Assembly: GCF_910592395.1 (NCBI RefSeq)
Contig: NC_088311.1
Coordinates: 14,078,501-14,142,500 of the forward strand
Source of the DNA: Lineus longissimus
Taxonomy: Eukaryota > Nemertea > Pilidiophora > Heteronemertea > Lineidae
Direction of reading: 5' to 3'
Length of the DNA stretch: 64,000 nucleotides
Shown: positions 24,135 to 34,136 of the stretch, piece by piece
Numbering within the stretch: the first letter of the stretch is position 1
Layout of the letters: each line of letters opens with the position of its first letter
Program-made: the position numbers and the translations under genes
The notes under the pieces: model-generated
What the model saw: the letters and a program-made list of their open reading frames with translations, nothing else
Told to the model about the DNA's origin: nothing
The model's database searches: none

Positions 24135-26320
24135 TGTGCCAAGTCTCTGTATAAGGTAAGTAATATGCCTAAAGCAAGTATCCATCATGATCGAATCACT
24201 TCTCTGCTTTAATGCACCCGTCAAAAAGTATCTTGACCCAACTCCCCTCAGGCATCGACGTTGATTCGACGTCGAGTCGACGCCGAATCTTTGCCGAACA
24301 GGTCGGGGAAAAAAGTGAATCTCAAACGAAATAAGAACAGCTGATGGTGAATCCTGGACAAATAACTGCATTATGAGAGTGAATAAGCGTCGAATCTTTG
24401 ACGAACAAAATAATGTGCGAAGTGAATAAGCGTCGAATCTTTTCAAGAAGAAAATCTAAGAATCTTAACGCGCCGCCGTCTTCGATATACGGGATCGTCT
24501 TTCGTCTTTCACTTTTCAACTCTGCGCACCGCACGAATCGCGCTATTAAAATTATACAGATTACAAAATTTTCCAATTTATTGTCATTATTCAGTTATAA
24601 ATAGCACTTGCAAATTGAAATTTGTTTTGATGAAAAATTATTGGACTATCTGTGCTAAAAAATGTACTTTGTGCGTCGAATCGGTTATTGTCAGGAATGT
24701 GTACAAAATGGTGGTGACCGTATTGCAGAGAGGTAAACGCCAACCCTCCTCACGCATGCGCAGCAACTATCTTAGAATCGACCTCGGCTCCCACCCCTGT
24801 TCCCTATTCATTTGTACACTTATACACACTGTGGCTTTATCTTCGTCCCGAGAATGGATTGAGCGCCATTACAAGTTTTTAAAACTTCGATTTGCGATTG
24901 TCTGTCGTCACGAAATAGGTAAATATTCGCACTTATCAAAGAGAAATGTCCATTGATAAATGACCGATTTGTAGATGATACAGTGTAGAACACAAAGAGA
25001 GCATTTTGGTTGGTTTTATGAGCGTAAGAGAGGGATCTAGACCACGCTTTACCGCCACCACATCACATGATACTAGTGACAGTGCATCACATGCACGCGG
25101 CCCTGCACACGTGCAATAGTCAACTTCACACATGCCCATATAAGGCTTTATTTTGGCTAGCAAACGCACATGGTGGTCTAAGAATAGGCCCGGACAATGG
25201 GTCGAACAAAAGACATAATGACGTCGATAGCCACAACAAAATTGGTGTGAAGCTGTCTATAGTGTACACGTTTCGCTATGCATCCATGCATGGCCTGGCC
25301 TGGGGTCTGGCACCCGGGCCTGGCAGTGGCATGCTCATCATGCGGCCATCATTACCACGCATTGAAGTCATATGTGTAGGTCAATTTTGACATGGTCATG
25401 CATAGTGAATTTTAAAAATCATCGGGGGCAGATCCAGGCCAGGTTTTCGAAAAAGGGGGGGGCGGCCGGGCCTGGCCTGGCTAATTCATGGTCAATTATC
25501 CAAAAGTTGTTCTAAGATGCTCAAATTTTATGGTCAATTTCAAAGATTTTTTACAACATAGGGGCCAAGGGGGGGGTGCGGGGCGGCCCCCGCCCTAAAT
25601 CCGCCCATGGTAGTGATGAAACTCCAAAGGTATAATCGAGACCCAGAAATATAAAATGCATGCCTCCTTTAGTAGGGTATGCAAATGAAGTGTCGTCGAT
25701 CTATTTTGGTTTATTTTGTATCTGGCATGCACCCATGCACGAGACTCCCCCCCCCCCCCAGCTGACAAGAGACGGTCACTTGCAGCCAGTCCCTGTACTT
25801 CAGAGGATACCATACAAACCACTGTGACCCTTTACTCTTTGTACTCATACCATGATACCAGGTAAATGCATGACAGATCATGAATTGAATGAAAGCCCTC
25901 AAACAAACTTTTTTGTAGCACTAGCAGTCTGTGGTGATGTTGTACTGTACATGGGCCTCATAAAAATTAATGGGATGTTTGCAATTGAGGGCATTTTCAA
26001 ATCGACCAGATATTTACCAACTTCACATGCACTTGGGAACTCTCACAAAAAGCAATTTGTGATTATGCCCAAAAGTTTGCAAGCTCCAGAACAAAAAATA
26101 ATATATATGATTTTTCAGACGAAATATCATGTGGTCCTTTGTTGTAGTTCAGGCGATCTAATGTTTTTCAGTTCTAGATTTTTCAGTTAATTCATGGTAC
26201 GGTTTGTTGTGCCTCTCATGAGTCGATCACCTGAGTTGCTTACCCGTGACTTGGACTAGGGAACCATTTCAGCCTTTGCCTGTTATAGCAGACGATTTTC
26301 TGACATTGACGTGGCTATTC
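24135..26320. other. Gene-free stretch with degenerate GTCGAATCTTT repeats and a MITE
   Basis: AGTGAATAAGCGTCGAATCT occurs at 24378 and 24420 (42-bp spacing) with a related copy near 24275. The phrase GCACCCGTCAAAAAGTATCT (24211) recurs inverted near 38408. At about 25425-25608 a G/C-rich element has inverted ends GGGGGCAGATCCAGG and CTAAATCCGCCC, similar to the element at 8656-8772. No exon is supported. Confidence 0.5.
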
Positions 26321-26365
26321 TTCTATTTCAGAAAAAAGTTTACAAGCTTTCATATTGTCTACAAG

Positions 26366-29300
26366 ATGGCTTCAAAGTTGTACAAGTTGTGGTCGACGGC
26401 TGGCGAGAAAAAAGCTGTTGTTGCATCGTCATTTGAACAACTTCTTACAAAAGGTATGTGCAATAGTAAGCCTCTGCTCACATCTTCACAGTTTTTGACA
26501 ATTGGTTAAGAACTTCTTGCGAGGCAGTTATCATGGATTTTGCCAACGCTTTTGGGGCAGTTTACTTGTATGACTGCCTACTGCAGAACTAGTGACTGTA
26601 TGGACTTCCAAGATGAATTTTCTGTTGTAGGAGTTGGAAAGGTGGTTATTACAGACATGGGTTATTGATTTAAGGGCTAACTGTTCTACGTTGACGTTGT
26701 ATTTCAGACTGTATTATGCTGAATTACTCATCAGGTGCCCAGGGCATACATAGTGATGTGTCCCGAAAATTATAGCTCTCAAGTGGGTGCCCTATACCAT
26801 GTATACATATTCTTTTTAAAAAGAGGCCTGAACTATCACTCAGGTCACCTTCAATTCAAGGTCAATGGCAATGAGCTGAGGGGTTTTGGCTCGCTTTGTG
26901 ATGTGATTTTCTATATTTCTACATTGTAAATAAAGTTCTCTGTATTTTTTCAGGTGCTGCAAAGTTTTCGCGGCAAGTAACTGATATTGTCAGGATCACG
27001 ATGAATGATGGTACTGAATTGGATGCTGATGATGCGGAAATGTTTGACCTGCTGTCCCCGGAGTCCCCTCTTATTGTACAGTTCAAGGGCGATGACATGG
27101 ATAAGCAACATGACTTGGATGCCTTCATTACGCCAGCCAAAGTCCCATCGGGTATGGATGAAACACCAGGTATGTAAGGCACTTTTCTTATACCCTTGCC
27201 CTGTCAGTTAGGGAGGATCTTAAAAAATACAGACGTCCCTATACAAATCTGGACATTACCAAAAATACGGCCGCTGAACCTGTGCGTCCTGAAATGTTAT
27301 GATGCCACCATCGTCCAAAAATATCGGTACATGTAGATCAGCATTTATGTGGACAATTAGCAAACATCAATATAGTTGATTCAGTCAATACTTTTCCTAC
27401 GCGTTACCCTACATGCATGACATGTATATTCAACTTGAATTTGTGGATTTCCCTCGATTCATATCGTAATTTTGCGAAATCTAAGTTAGCTCTTGTACTA
27501 CAGGTATACTATCCTTCCATATCCTGCTGAGTCATCATTGCGCTCTCCCACGCGCTGATGCACAGAATGTGGTTATTGAGGGGGAGTGCTCCTTTTTAGC
27601 TCACCTCTCAGCAGAGGTGAGCTTAACCGATACCGTTGCCTCCGTCGTCCGTTAGCAGGGCACGTTTCGTAACTGTTAGAGCTATTGAGAGGTCAAAATT
27701 CATTAAATCACCGTATTAAGGTGGCACGTTTTGTTTCTATTTGAGCTAGTATAAGCTTCTAAACTTGTGTGGACATATATCTAGCTTGACCCTCTAATCT
27801 ACCCCTTAAATTTGGCGTGCTTGGACATCAAATATATTTTATGGCTGTCAGGTGGCCATCTTGAAAATTAAACAAAGTCATATTTCTCTGAAACCGATGA
27901 TTGGACTTCAACCAAATTTCATGTGTTTATCTTATGTTTCTATTTCGGGCATAAAATTGATGTTTTGATGTTTAGCTACAATATCAGATATACCTCTAAA
28001 CATGAAAGGGTTGAGCTTATCTCATGGACTGAACACTACAGTGTACAGCCTAGCTCATATTGAATTGGAATATCAACAATCAATCATTGTAGAAAAGCTA
28101 TGGAGCCCATTTTCAAACTAACAGGCAACCATGTAGTATGTACATTTGGTGTCTGTCTATTTTGGTCTGGTCCTTCTTCAGAAACTTGTGCATTTGTGTC
28201 ATGAACATGTGTGTTACAGTGGCTGCAACCCTCAAGTTGTTATGTGTCCATTCCGGAGAGAATTCTCTACTTCATTATCTGGCGAATTTATTTGTTGGTT
28301 TGTTATGGAATTCTTATAGTCATGTGGGGGGGGGGGGGTCAGTTTACGCCAAGTGTGAACCCTTGATCCATCAAAGCCACCAATTTTTGGCTCAACTTCT
28401 CAAACAAGGTGAGGTTTTGCTCAAGTGTGGTGTCCGTTGTCGTCTTCTGCTAGCAGGTATAGCAGGGCACGTTTCATAATCTGTTAGAATTGAGTTGAAT
28501 CCTGGTGCAATGTGCCGTTATGTAATTTCACCTTGGAGACCAAGTTTCGGTCTGGTCTGATTTAACGGCTGGGACTAATGGTCTGCTTAGACTGAAACCC
28601 AGTATTGGAAGAAAAAGAAGAAGAACGGTTTGGGCACCAGGGGAACCAATTGTTTAATGTGAAAATATGCAATACATGTATCTCCCTTATAGTTACGTTA
28701 TAGTGCTTTGCAAAAACAATTTTGAACAAATAATGAGTAAGGTGCTTAGCAAGGCCAGGGTCCATCGTATATCCTTCGGGTTTTTGATTTGACCTATTTT
28801 CATGGTCACAGAGGTTGAAATTCACTATTATCGATAGGTGGGACGGTATGTTTTTATTTGAGCTAGAAAATAATTATAACTTCTACTGCCTGTGGACATG
28901 TATCTAACAGTCTGAGTCACAAATGTCATCCCCTATAAAATCGTGTCATTGTTGATCACTGTTGCGCAAATGACGCGCTACAGCGCAAATGACGCGCTAC
29001 AAAGCGCAGCGTAAAGTTGCGTGTGAAAGACATTCAACAGGGAGGGATAAATGCGTCACTGTGGCAGCGCTGGCGCGTCATTTGGCACAAAACTCGAACG
29101 AATGTTGTGCGTACCTGATGCGACAGGGAACACATTTGTAATAATTTGGACTGTAGTGACCCTCTATTCTGCCCCCTTAAATTTGGCCCGCGCGGACATC
29201 AAATATGGCTGCCACTGCCAGGTCATGCAGGTGGGCATCTTAAAAAATAAACAAAGTCTGATAACTCCGAAACTAATGATCGAATTGCATTGCAACCAAA

Positions 29301-31109
29301 TTTCATGTGATTATGTACACTCTACAACATCCTTGATTTTCATTCAAATGAGATCAATCAAATTCAAATGGGATAACCAATATAACTAACTAATGATCAT
29401 GCAACCAGATATCATGTGAAACCCTAGTACTCTTATTTGTAACTGGTGAACAGACATGACTGATCCAATGTCAACCAATATCCATGTGACTTGTATCCAC
29501 TGCACAGCATTGCCAAGGTCCCAGGACCGTCAAGTTTGTAAAACAAAAAATATCCCTGTTTGCTCCATCTCAGTCTGTCTTGTATTTTATCTTTTCAGAT
29601 TTTGTTCAAGAAGATAACCGCCACTCGGATCGTCTGTCGGAGAAGTTGAGCCTTCTTGAAATGGATTGCAGCGTTGTCACTGGAAGCCCGTACGAAAAGC
29701 TGACCGACAGCGACGGTGAAAATGAGAACGTCATCGATGAAACACTACCAGTACTAGAATCAAGAACGCCGAGGCCAACTGTGAAACAATCACGTTTATC
29801 TGACACCATGAACTTAAGCATCATTGGCAGTGATGGTGTCGCCTGCAGTTCTTTACGTTCAAAGGAAGCCAGTGCTTTCAAGGATGCCCTTCACCAAAAG
29901 AGCCGCATGCTGTGTGAGAGTGGAAAGAATAAAAACAATAACTTCGAAGTGAACAATGCTTGTGAGAAAATTGCTTTGAAAAGTCCATCATTATTGCTCG
30001 AACCTGGAGAGAGGGGGGAGATTTTAAAAATGGCGCGTAGTGAAGTTAAGTTGGGGTACCAATTTAAGAAGGGGTATAGCCAATCTAAGTCCAGTGGGTC
30101 TGGCGGGTCGGCTGGTTCGGGGAAGCCTCGGAAGCAGTGGAACAAAAGTATTCGCCTTGATGCAATCAGTTCTTGCAAAGATTCATTGAAGGGTGTGGAG
30201 CAAGATCTTCAAATTTTCAATAAGCAGTTGGAGGTTAAACTTCATTGTGAGAAATATGAGGAAGCAGAGGTTCTCCGGAAGAAGATTACTGATAGCGAGT
30301 CCAGGAGATCATGCTTAAAGTCAGAAATAAGGATGATCGAGAAACGGGAGCAGAAGGCCGTAAGAGACCGGACGTATTTAGAGAAGAAGAAGAAGCGGGA
30401 AAGAAGTGAAAGTGACAGCTCAGAACTCTTTTCACCTCCTCATGCCAGGCACCGGATAATTGTTGTAGAGGATAACAGCGACGATGATGTCACCATTGAG
30501 ATCGAGGATGGAAGAAAAGATGGCGTCTCAGCAACTGGTGAGACTGCAAGTGACGAGGATCCAAAAGATGGCTTCTTCGAGATGCAGCAGGAGAATGGGG
30601 ATGTGGTGACTGGAAATGATGAGAAAGATGGCGTCTCAGCGACAGGTGAGAGTAACATCTCTGCAAGTGACGAGGATCCAAAAGATGGCTTCTTCGAGAT
30701 GCAGCAGGAGAATGGGGATATGGTGACTGGAAATGATGAGAAAGATGGCGTCTCAGCGACAGGTGAGAGTAACATCTCTGCAAGTGACGAGGATCCAAAA
30801 GATGGCTTTTTCGAGATGCAGCAGGAGGATGGGGATGTGGTGACTGGAAATGATGAGAAAGATGGCGTCTCAGCGACAGGTGAGAGTAACATCTCTGCAA
30901 GTGACGAGGATCCAAAAGATTGCTTCTTCGAGATGCAGCAGGAGAATGTGGATGTGGTGACTGGAAATGATGAGAAAGATGGCATCCCAGCGACTAAGGA
31001 GGACGAAAATAGCTTCTTGGAGATGAGTGAAGATGGGGCCAGTGATAATGTGTCTGTGCTGGGAGACGATGATGTCTCTGTGACCGGAAAAGATGATACT
31101 GAACAATGA
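26366..31109 (+). CDS. CIDE-N-like domain protein with acidic repeats (three exons)
   Basis: Model: 26366-26453, 26954-27169 and 29599-31109; donors GTATGT twice, acceptors TTTTTTCAG and CTTTTCAG; phases 1 and 1 match. The protein is 604 residues to the first stop. Residues 1 to about 75 fit the CIDE-N fold of DFF40/DFF45 (CAD/ICAD) and CIDE proteins: KLYKLWSTAGEKKAVVASSF, EQLLTKGAAKF and MNDGTELDADDAEMF followed by PLIVQF. CIDE-N domains mediate pairing between nuclease and inhibitor in apoptotic DNA fragmentation; that role here is inference. Exon 3 adds Ser/acidic sequence, a UVR-like helical segment (KYEEAEVLRKKI), a basic region (EKKKKRERS) and four 39-residue repeats. The stop is TGA at 31107-31109, in frame with the transposase-like reading frame that follows, so the two may be one gene. 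Confidence 0.7.
27597..29390. repeat. Fragments of family B and another repeat in the large intron
   Basis: At 27597-27705 the family B 3' end appears inverted (AGCTCACCTCTCAGCAGAGG then CCGTCGTCCG). A second fragment is at about 28425-28560. Each is followed by related sequence with CCCTTAAATTTGG, GGACATCAAATAT and AACCAAATTTCATGTG (27720-27930 and 28835-29320), suggesting a duplicated composite repeat. An 18-bp tandem (GCGCAAATGACGCGCTAC) is at about 28964-29000. No exon is seen here. Confidence 0.6.
30509..30975 (+). repeat. In-frame 117-bp tandem repeats (39 residues)
   Basis: GGATCCAAAAGATGGC recurs at 30557, 30674, 30791 and 30908 (last copy TTGC), exactly 117 bp apart. Each unit encodes GVSATGESNISASDEDPKDG and FFEMQQENGD with few changes; the first lacks the NIS segment. 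The period is a multiple of three, so copy number can change without frame loss. Units contain ACAG|GTGAGA, a good match to a splice donor. Confidence 0.92.
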
Positions 31110-33242
31110 GTGACTGACTGCGGTGACGAGTCTAGTATTTCAGCAGAGCTTCTTGAAATCTTTCAACAACAACAACTACAGGATTTGAATATAAAAAACA
31201 TTCCTAGAGCACATTCCTGTTTACAAGTGTCTAGATTTGAAGGTCTGGAACTGCATCAGTACGTTTCAATAAAAAAGTACTTATGCCGCACTCAACACTC
31301 TTTTGGATGTACATCCAACTGCAAAGGGGAAGTCGATTTTTGTGAATATATTATAAAAAATCAGCCTGTACAATTAAATGAACTCTGGAAACGATTTCAT
31401 CCAAACCAAGCTTACCAGTCCTTCACCGCTACTCGTAAAATTGGCCGGCTTCCTGTAGTATTTATTATGGTTGGCAGTCAAGGATCTTCAGTGATATATG
31501 TTACAGAAAAAGAATGTGGAGTAGATTATACCAAACTGATTGCAGTTTTTGAGAAAATGGGGTTCCTGCATTCCACATCTAGTCAGATGTCTCGCATCTC
31601 CAAAGAAAATTTGAAAATGCTCCAAAATTTAGCGTCATCGGAAAAAGATAGGCGGCTGATCAGATACGCGACAACAACTCATCTCTCAGGAAATGAAGCC
31701 AGAAAATATTACGGAATTTCAGGCCACAAGTTGAAGTGCACGGAGGTTGAGGAAGCTCTTATGTCTGCCCATGCTATCCGCACAGTGTTCGAGAGCCTTG
31801 CGAAGACACATGATAAAGCCCTTCTGAAGCAGTACCACATTGAAAATGAGGACAATGAGACACCACCAGTAGAAGGATTTACTAAAGATGACAGTCAGTT
31901 TTTCCCATCGGAAGATAGCCTTGTTCTTGAAATTGATACAACTGACTCCTCTGAGGGTGAAGATGCCGATGAATGGTGTTCACTTACTTCAGTGTCTGAT
32001 CCTATCTTCAAAAAGAAGGTAATTGCAAAGAGGAAATACCTTAAAGACAGAGCAAGACGACTGGCTGCCAGAAAAGTTGCAGAAGATCGTATTCTCAGAA
32101 GACAGATTTCAGACAGCACGCATGGTATCCTCAGCCGGCACCCAAATATTGGATCAATTATTGAAGAAGAAGTTAGAGCTGCAGGTGTTGGAGCTGATAA
32201 ATGGAGAAGTTCAGGGGCTCTGACATGGGAGCGACGTAAAGTGGGGCAGAAAATGACTTATGAGAGGCTACGGCAGAGGGTATCTTCCAGAATCGATGAA
32301 CCAATAAGCCATGGCACCATCGTGGAGTTGTGTGTTCCTCGAAATTCCCGAAATAAGAGCAGTGCGAGATATAAATCGGTGGCCAATGTGGTTTCAAAAC
32401 GTGCTAGGAAGGGCTTTGATATCAAGGTTAATGTTGATGAGAAGTGGTCGAATTCCCTGTACAAATGCCTGGATGGTTTACAGCATGAAGACCACAGTGA
32501 TGCTGTATACTTGAATCGAGATGATGCTGCTGGATTTCGACTTGATACGTTGGCCACATCTTCGAAATTCCCTTCTCTTATGTTGAAAGACTGTATTGAC
32601 CTGGCAACCAGAACAGACTTCACGAACAAGGAACAGAGTGTGCTGCAAGTTTCCTCTTACTCTTTTCAAGGATCGAAGAAATCCGACAGTCAATTTGCAG
32701 GGGTAGTAAAAGCGGCTAGGACAGACAAGAAAAATGCTGCTCAGCATCTAGCTGACCTTGAAATGATGCACAGCAATCCAGATTATCGATCCGTTTTCTT
32801 CCGAAAAGATGGCCAGGAAAAGAAGATCGACTTTGTTCGTGTTGATGGAGGAGGAGATGAAAACCCAAGCCACGTTGAAACACAGTTTCATTGGACCGAG
32901 TGGCACATGAACCATTCAAAATTGGCCACAATAGTATCAACGCGATACAGTGGAGGAAGCTTCCTGAACGAAGTGGAGCATTTGAATGGTCAGTTAACGC
33001 GTGCTGCCACAAATTTGTTTATTCCCTCGAACCTACATGGCCCGAACAAAAATGTTGACTCTGGTGAATTGGATGAAGAGATGGTAGAGGCAAATATGGA
33101 AACAGCTAAAGACATTTATATTGATAGAGTTCACAATACCAAATACAAAAACTCCATTATACAGCTTTTTCCATGCAACCGCAGCGCAGTCAGTTCGCTT
33201 ATGGTCTGCAGACTAGACGTGACAAACTCCTGGGGTATCTGA
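31110..33242 (+). CDS. DDE transposase-like protein, in frame after a TGA
   Basis: This 710-codon frame is directly continuous with the preceding exon after the single TGA at 31107-31109; the first codon is GTG, so an independent start here is unlikely unless a later ATG is used. The middle has VDEKW (about residue 440), followed by NRDDAAGFRLDT; then RVDGGGDENPSH (about 577) and SGGSFLNEVEHLNGQLTRAA (about 615-634). Asp in VDEK, Asp in VDGG and Glu in NEVEHLNG are plausible DDE catalytic residues (inference). VDGG-DENP is a motif I recall from repeated uncharacterised transposase-like proteins. The N-terminal third has Cys/His positions (CRTQHSFGCTSNCKGEVDFC) like a DNA-binding zinc module. 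A frameshift between about 33125 and 33175 leads into the C-terminal region. Confidence 0.65.
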   Translation: MTDCGDESSISAELLEIFQQQQLQDLNIKNIPRAHSCLQVSRFEGLELHQYVSIKKYLCRTQHSFGCTSNCKGEVDFCEYIIKNQPVQLNELWKRFHPNQAYQSFTATRKIGRLPVVFIMVGSQGSSVIYVTEKECGVDYTKLIAVFEKMGFLHSTSSQMSRISKENLKMLQNLASSEKDRRLIRYATTTHLSGNEARKYYGISGHKLKCTEVEEALMSAHAIRTVFESLAKTHDKALLKQYHIENEDNETPPVEGFTKDDSQFFPSEDSLVLEIDTTDSSEGEDADEWCSLTSVSDPIFKKKVIAKRKYLKDRARRLAARKVAEDRILRRQISDSTHGILSRHPNIGSIIEEEVRAAGVGADKWRSSGALTWERRKVGQKMTYERLRQRVSSRIDEPISHGTIVELCVPRNSRNKSSARYKSVANVVSKRARKGFDIKVNVDEKWSNSLYKCLDGLQHEDHSDAVYLNRDDAAGFRLDTLATSSKFPSLMLKDCIDLATRTDFTNKEQSVLQVSSYSFQGSKKSDSQFAGVVKAARTDKKNAAQHLADLEMMHSNPDYRSVFFRKDGQEKKIDFVRVDGGGDENPSHVETQFHWTEWHMNHSKLATIVSTRYSGGSFLNEVEHLNGQLTRAATNLFIPSNLHGPNKNVDSGELDEEMVEANMETAKDIYIDRVHNTKYKNSIIQLFPCNRSAVSSLMVCRLDVTNSWGI

Positions 33243-33850
33243 AAGCAACTGCCCGACGCAGGCAGACTATCCGAGCTGACAGCCCTGATGAAGGAGATAT
33301 GTATGATCATTTTGACGAGGTCCTAGAAGTAATGGAGAACCATCGGATGACACCTTCGGTCAAATACGTCTTCGGACTGGTTTGTTGCTTTCAACCTCAA
33401 TGCCCTCATCCCAGTTGCAAAACAGGGCGTCCTTCTGAAGCGGAGATGGTATGGTTTGCAGGTGGTCCATCGTTGTCTTTCTTCCCCTGGCCAGTACGGG
33501 ATCCTGATCGCAATCCAGATGACTGCACTCAGTGTACTGCTTCATGATGTGGTCACTATATGACATTGCCAAATTTACTCGAACGGAATGCCATTGAGGA
33601 AGCGGTGCCTGATCCAATTATGAGCCTTCCAAGTGAAGTGATAAATGACTGCTTCAACTCCAGACGGAAAAATGTCAGAAATGTGGAGGACGCCATGCCC
33701 ACAGAAGAATTGATTCAGGAATTGTCATCGAGTTTGTGCCTCAGTCAAAATTTGGTCAATTTCCAGTTCAACCACTTAAAACAAGTTGCTGTATCACGCC
33801 AACGCGGTGCCCAGAAAGCAGCTGCAACGAGAGCTGCGAAAAACCAGTAA
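33173..33850 (+). pseudogene. C-terminal part of the DDE-like protein, one internal TGA
   Basis: A different frame continues the protein: a basic helix, a Cys-rich segment (CCFQPQCPHPSC), GGPSLSFFPWPVRDPDRNPD, then DDCTQCTAS, TGA at 33545-33547, CGHYM, and a tail ending RGAQKAAATRAAKN at 33850. Apart from the TGA the frame is open from 33128 to 33850. In related proteins as I remember them, this region reads C-x2-C-x-G-x-C-x-GHY; the TGA would fall on the third cysteine. Either a nonsense mutation or a recoded codon would explain it. The basic Ala-rich end resembles the usual C-terminus of the family, so the gene is probably complete at this side. Confidence 0.6.
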
Positions 33851-34130
33851 AACCGACCAGATGAAAATGACATTGCATACTAGCAGTGGTTGGATACGCA
33901 TTTGTGTGCACTTAGAAAATGTTTTGACACCGACTCCATTGCTTTCAAGGAATACTGGCACCACACCTTGTTATTTGGTTAAATACAGTTCAGAGGGGGG
34001 GGGGGGGTAGTAATGTTGCCCAGAATTGCTGTTGACTTCTTAGAAGACCCGGGCTTTCCTGAGGTCTTTTTCTGAGAACGATTTTTGATTACTACGAATG
34101 TAATATACATGTATTGTAACACGACCCTTA

Positions 34131-34136
34131 AATAAA
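34131..34136 (+). terminator. Candidate poly(A) signal for the CIDE-N/DDE locus
   Basis: AATAAA about 280 bp after the last codon of the C-terminal frame. A long G-tract (33987-34006 region) lies between. Confidence 0.45.

Noticed and set aside
24133-24135. ATG as start of the LINE reverse transcriptase
   Set aside because: It lies outside the element, beyond the target-site duplication.
30440-30985. Long minus-strand frames opposite the 39-residue repeats
   Set aside because: Antisense shadows of an in-frame repeat; Ser/Cys-rich composition mirrors the coding strand.
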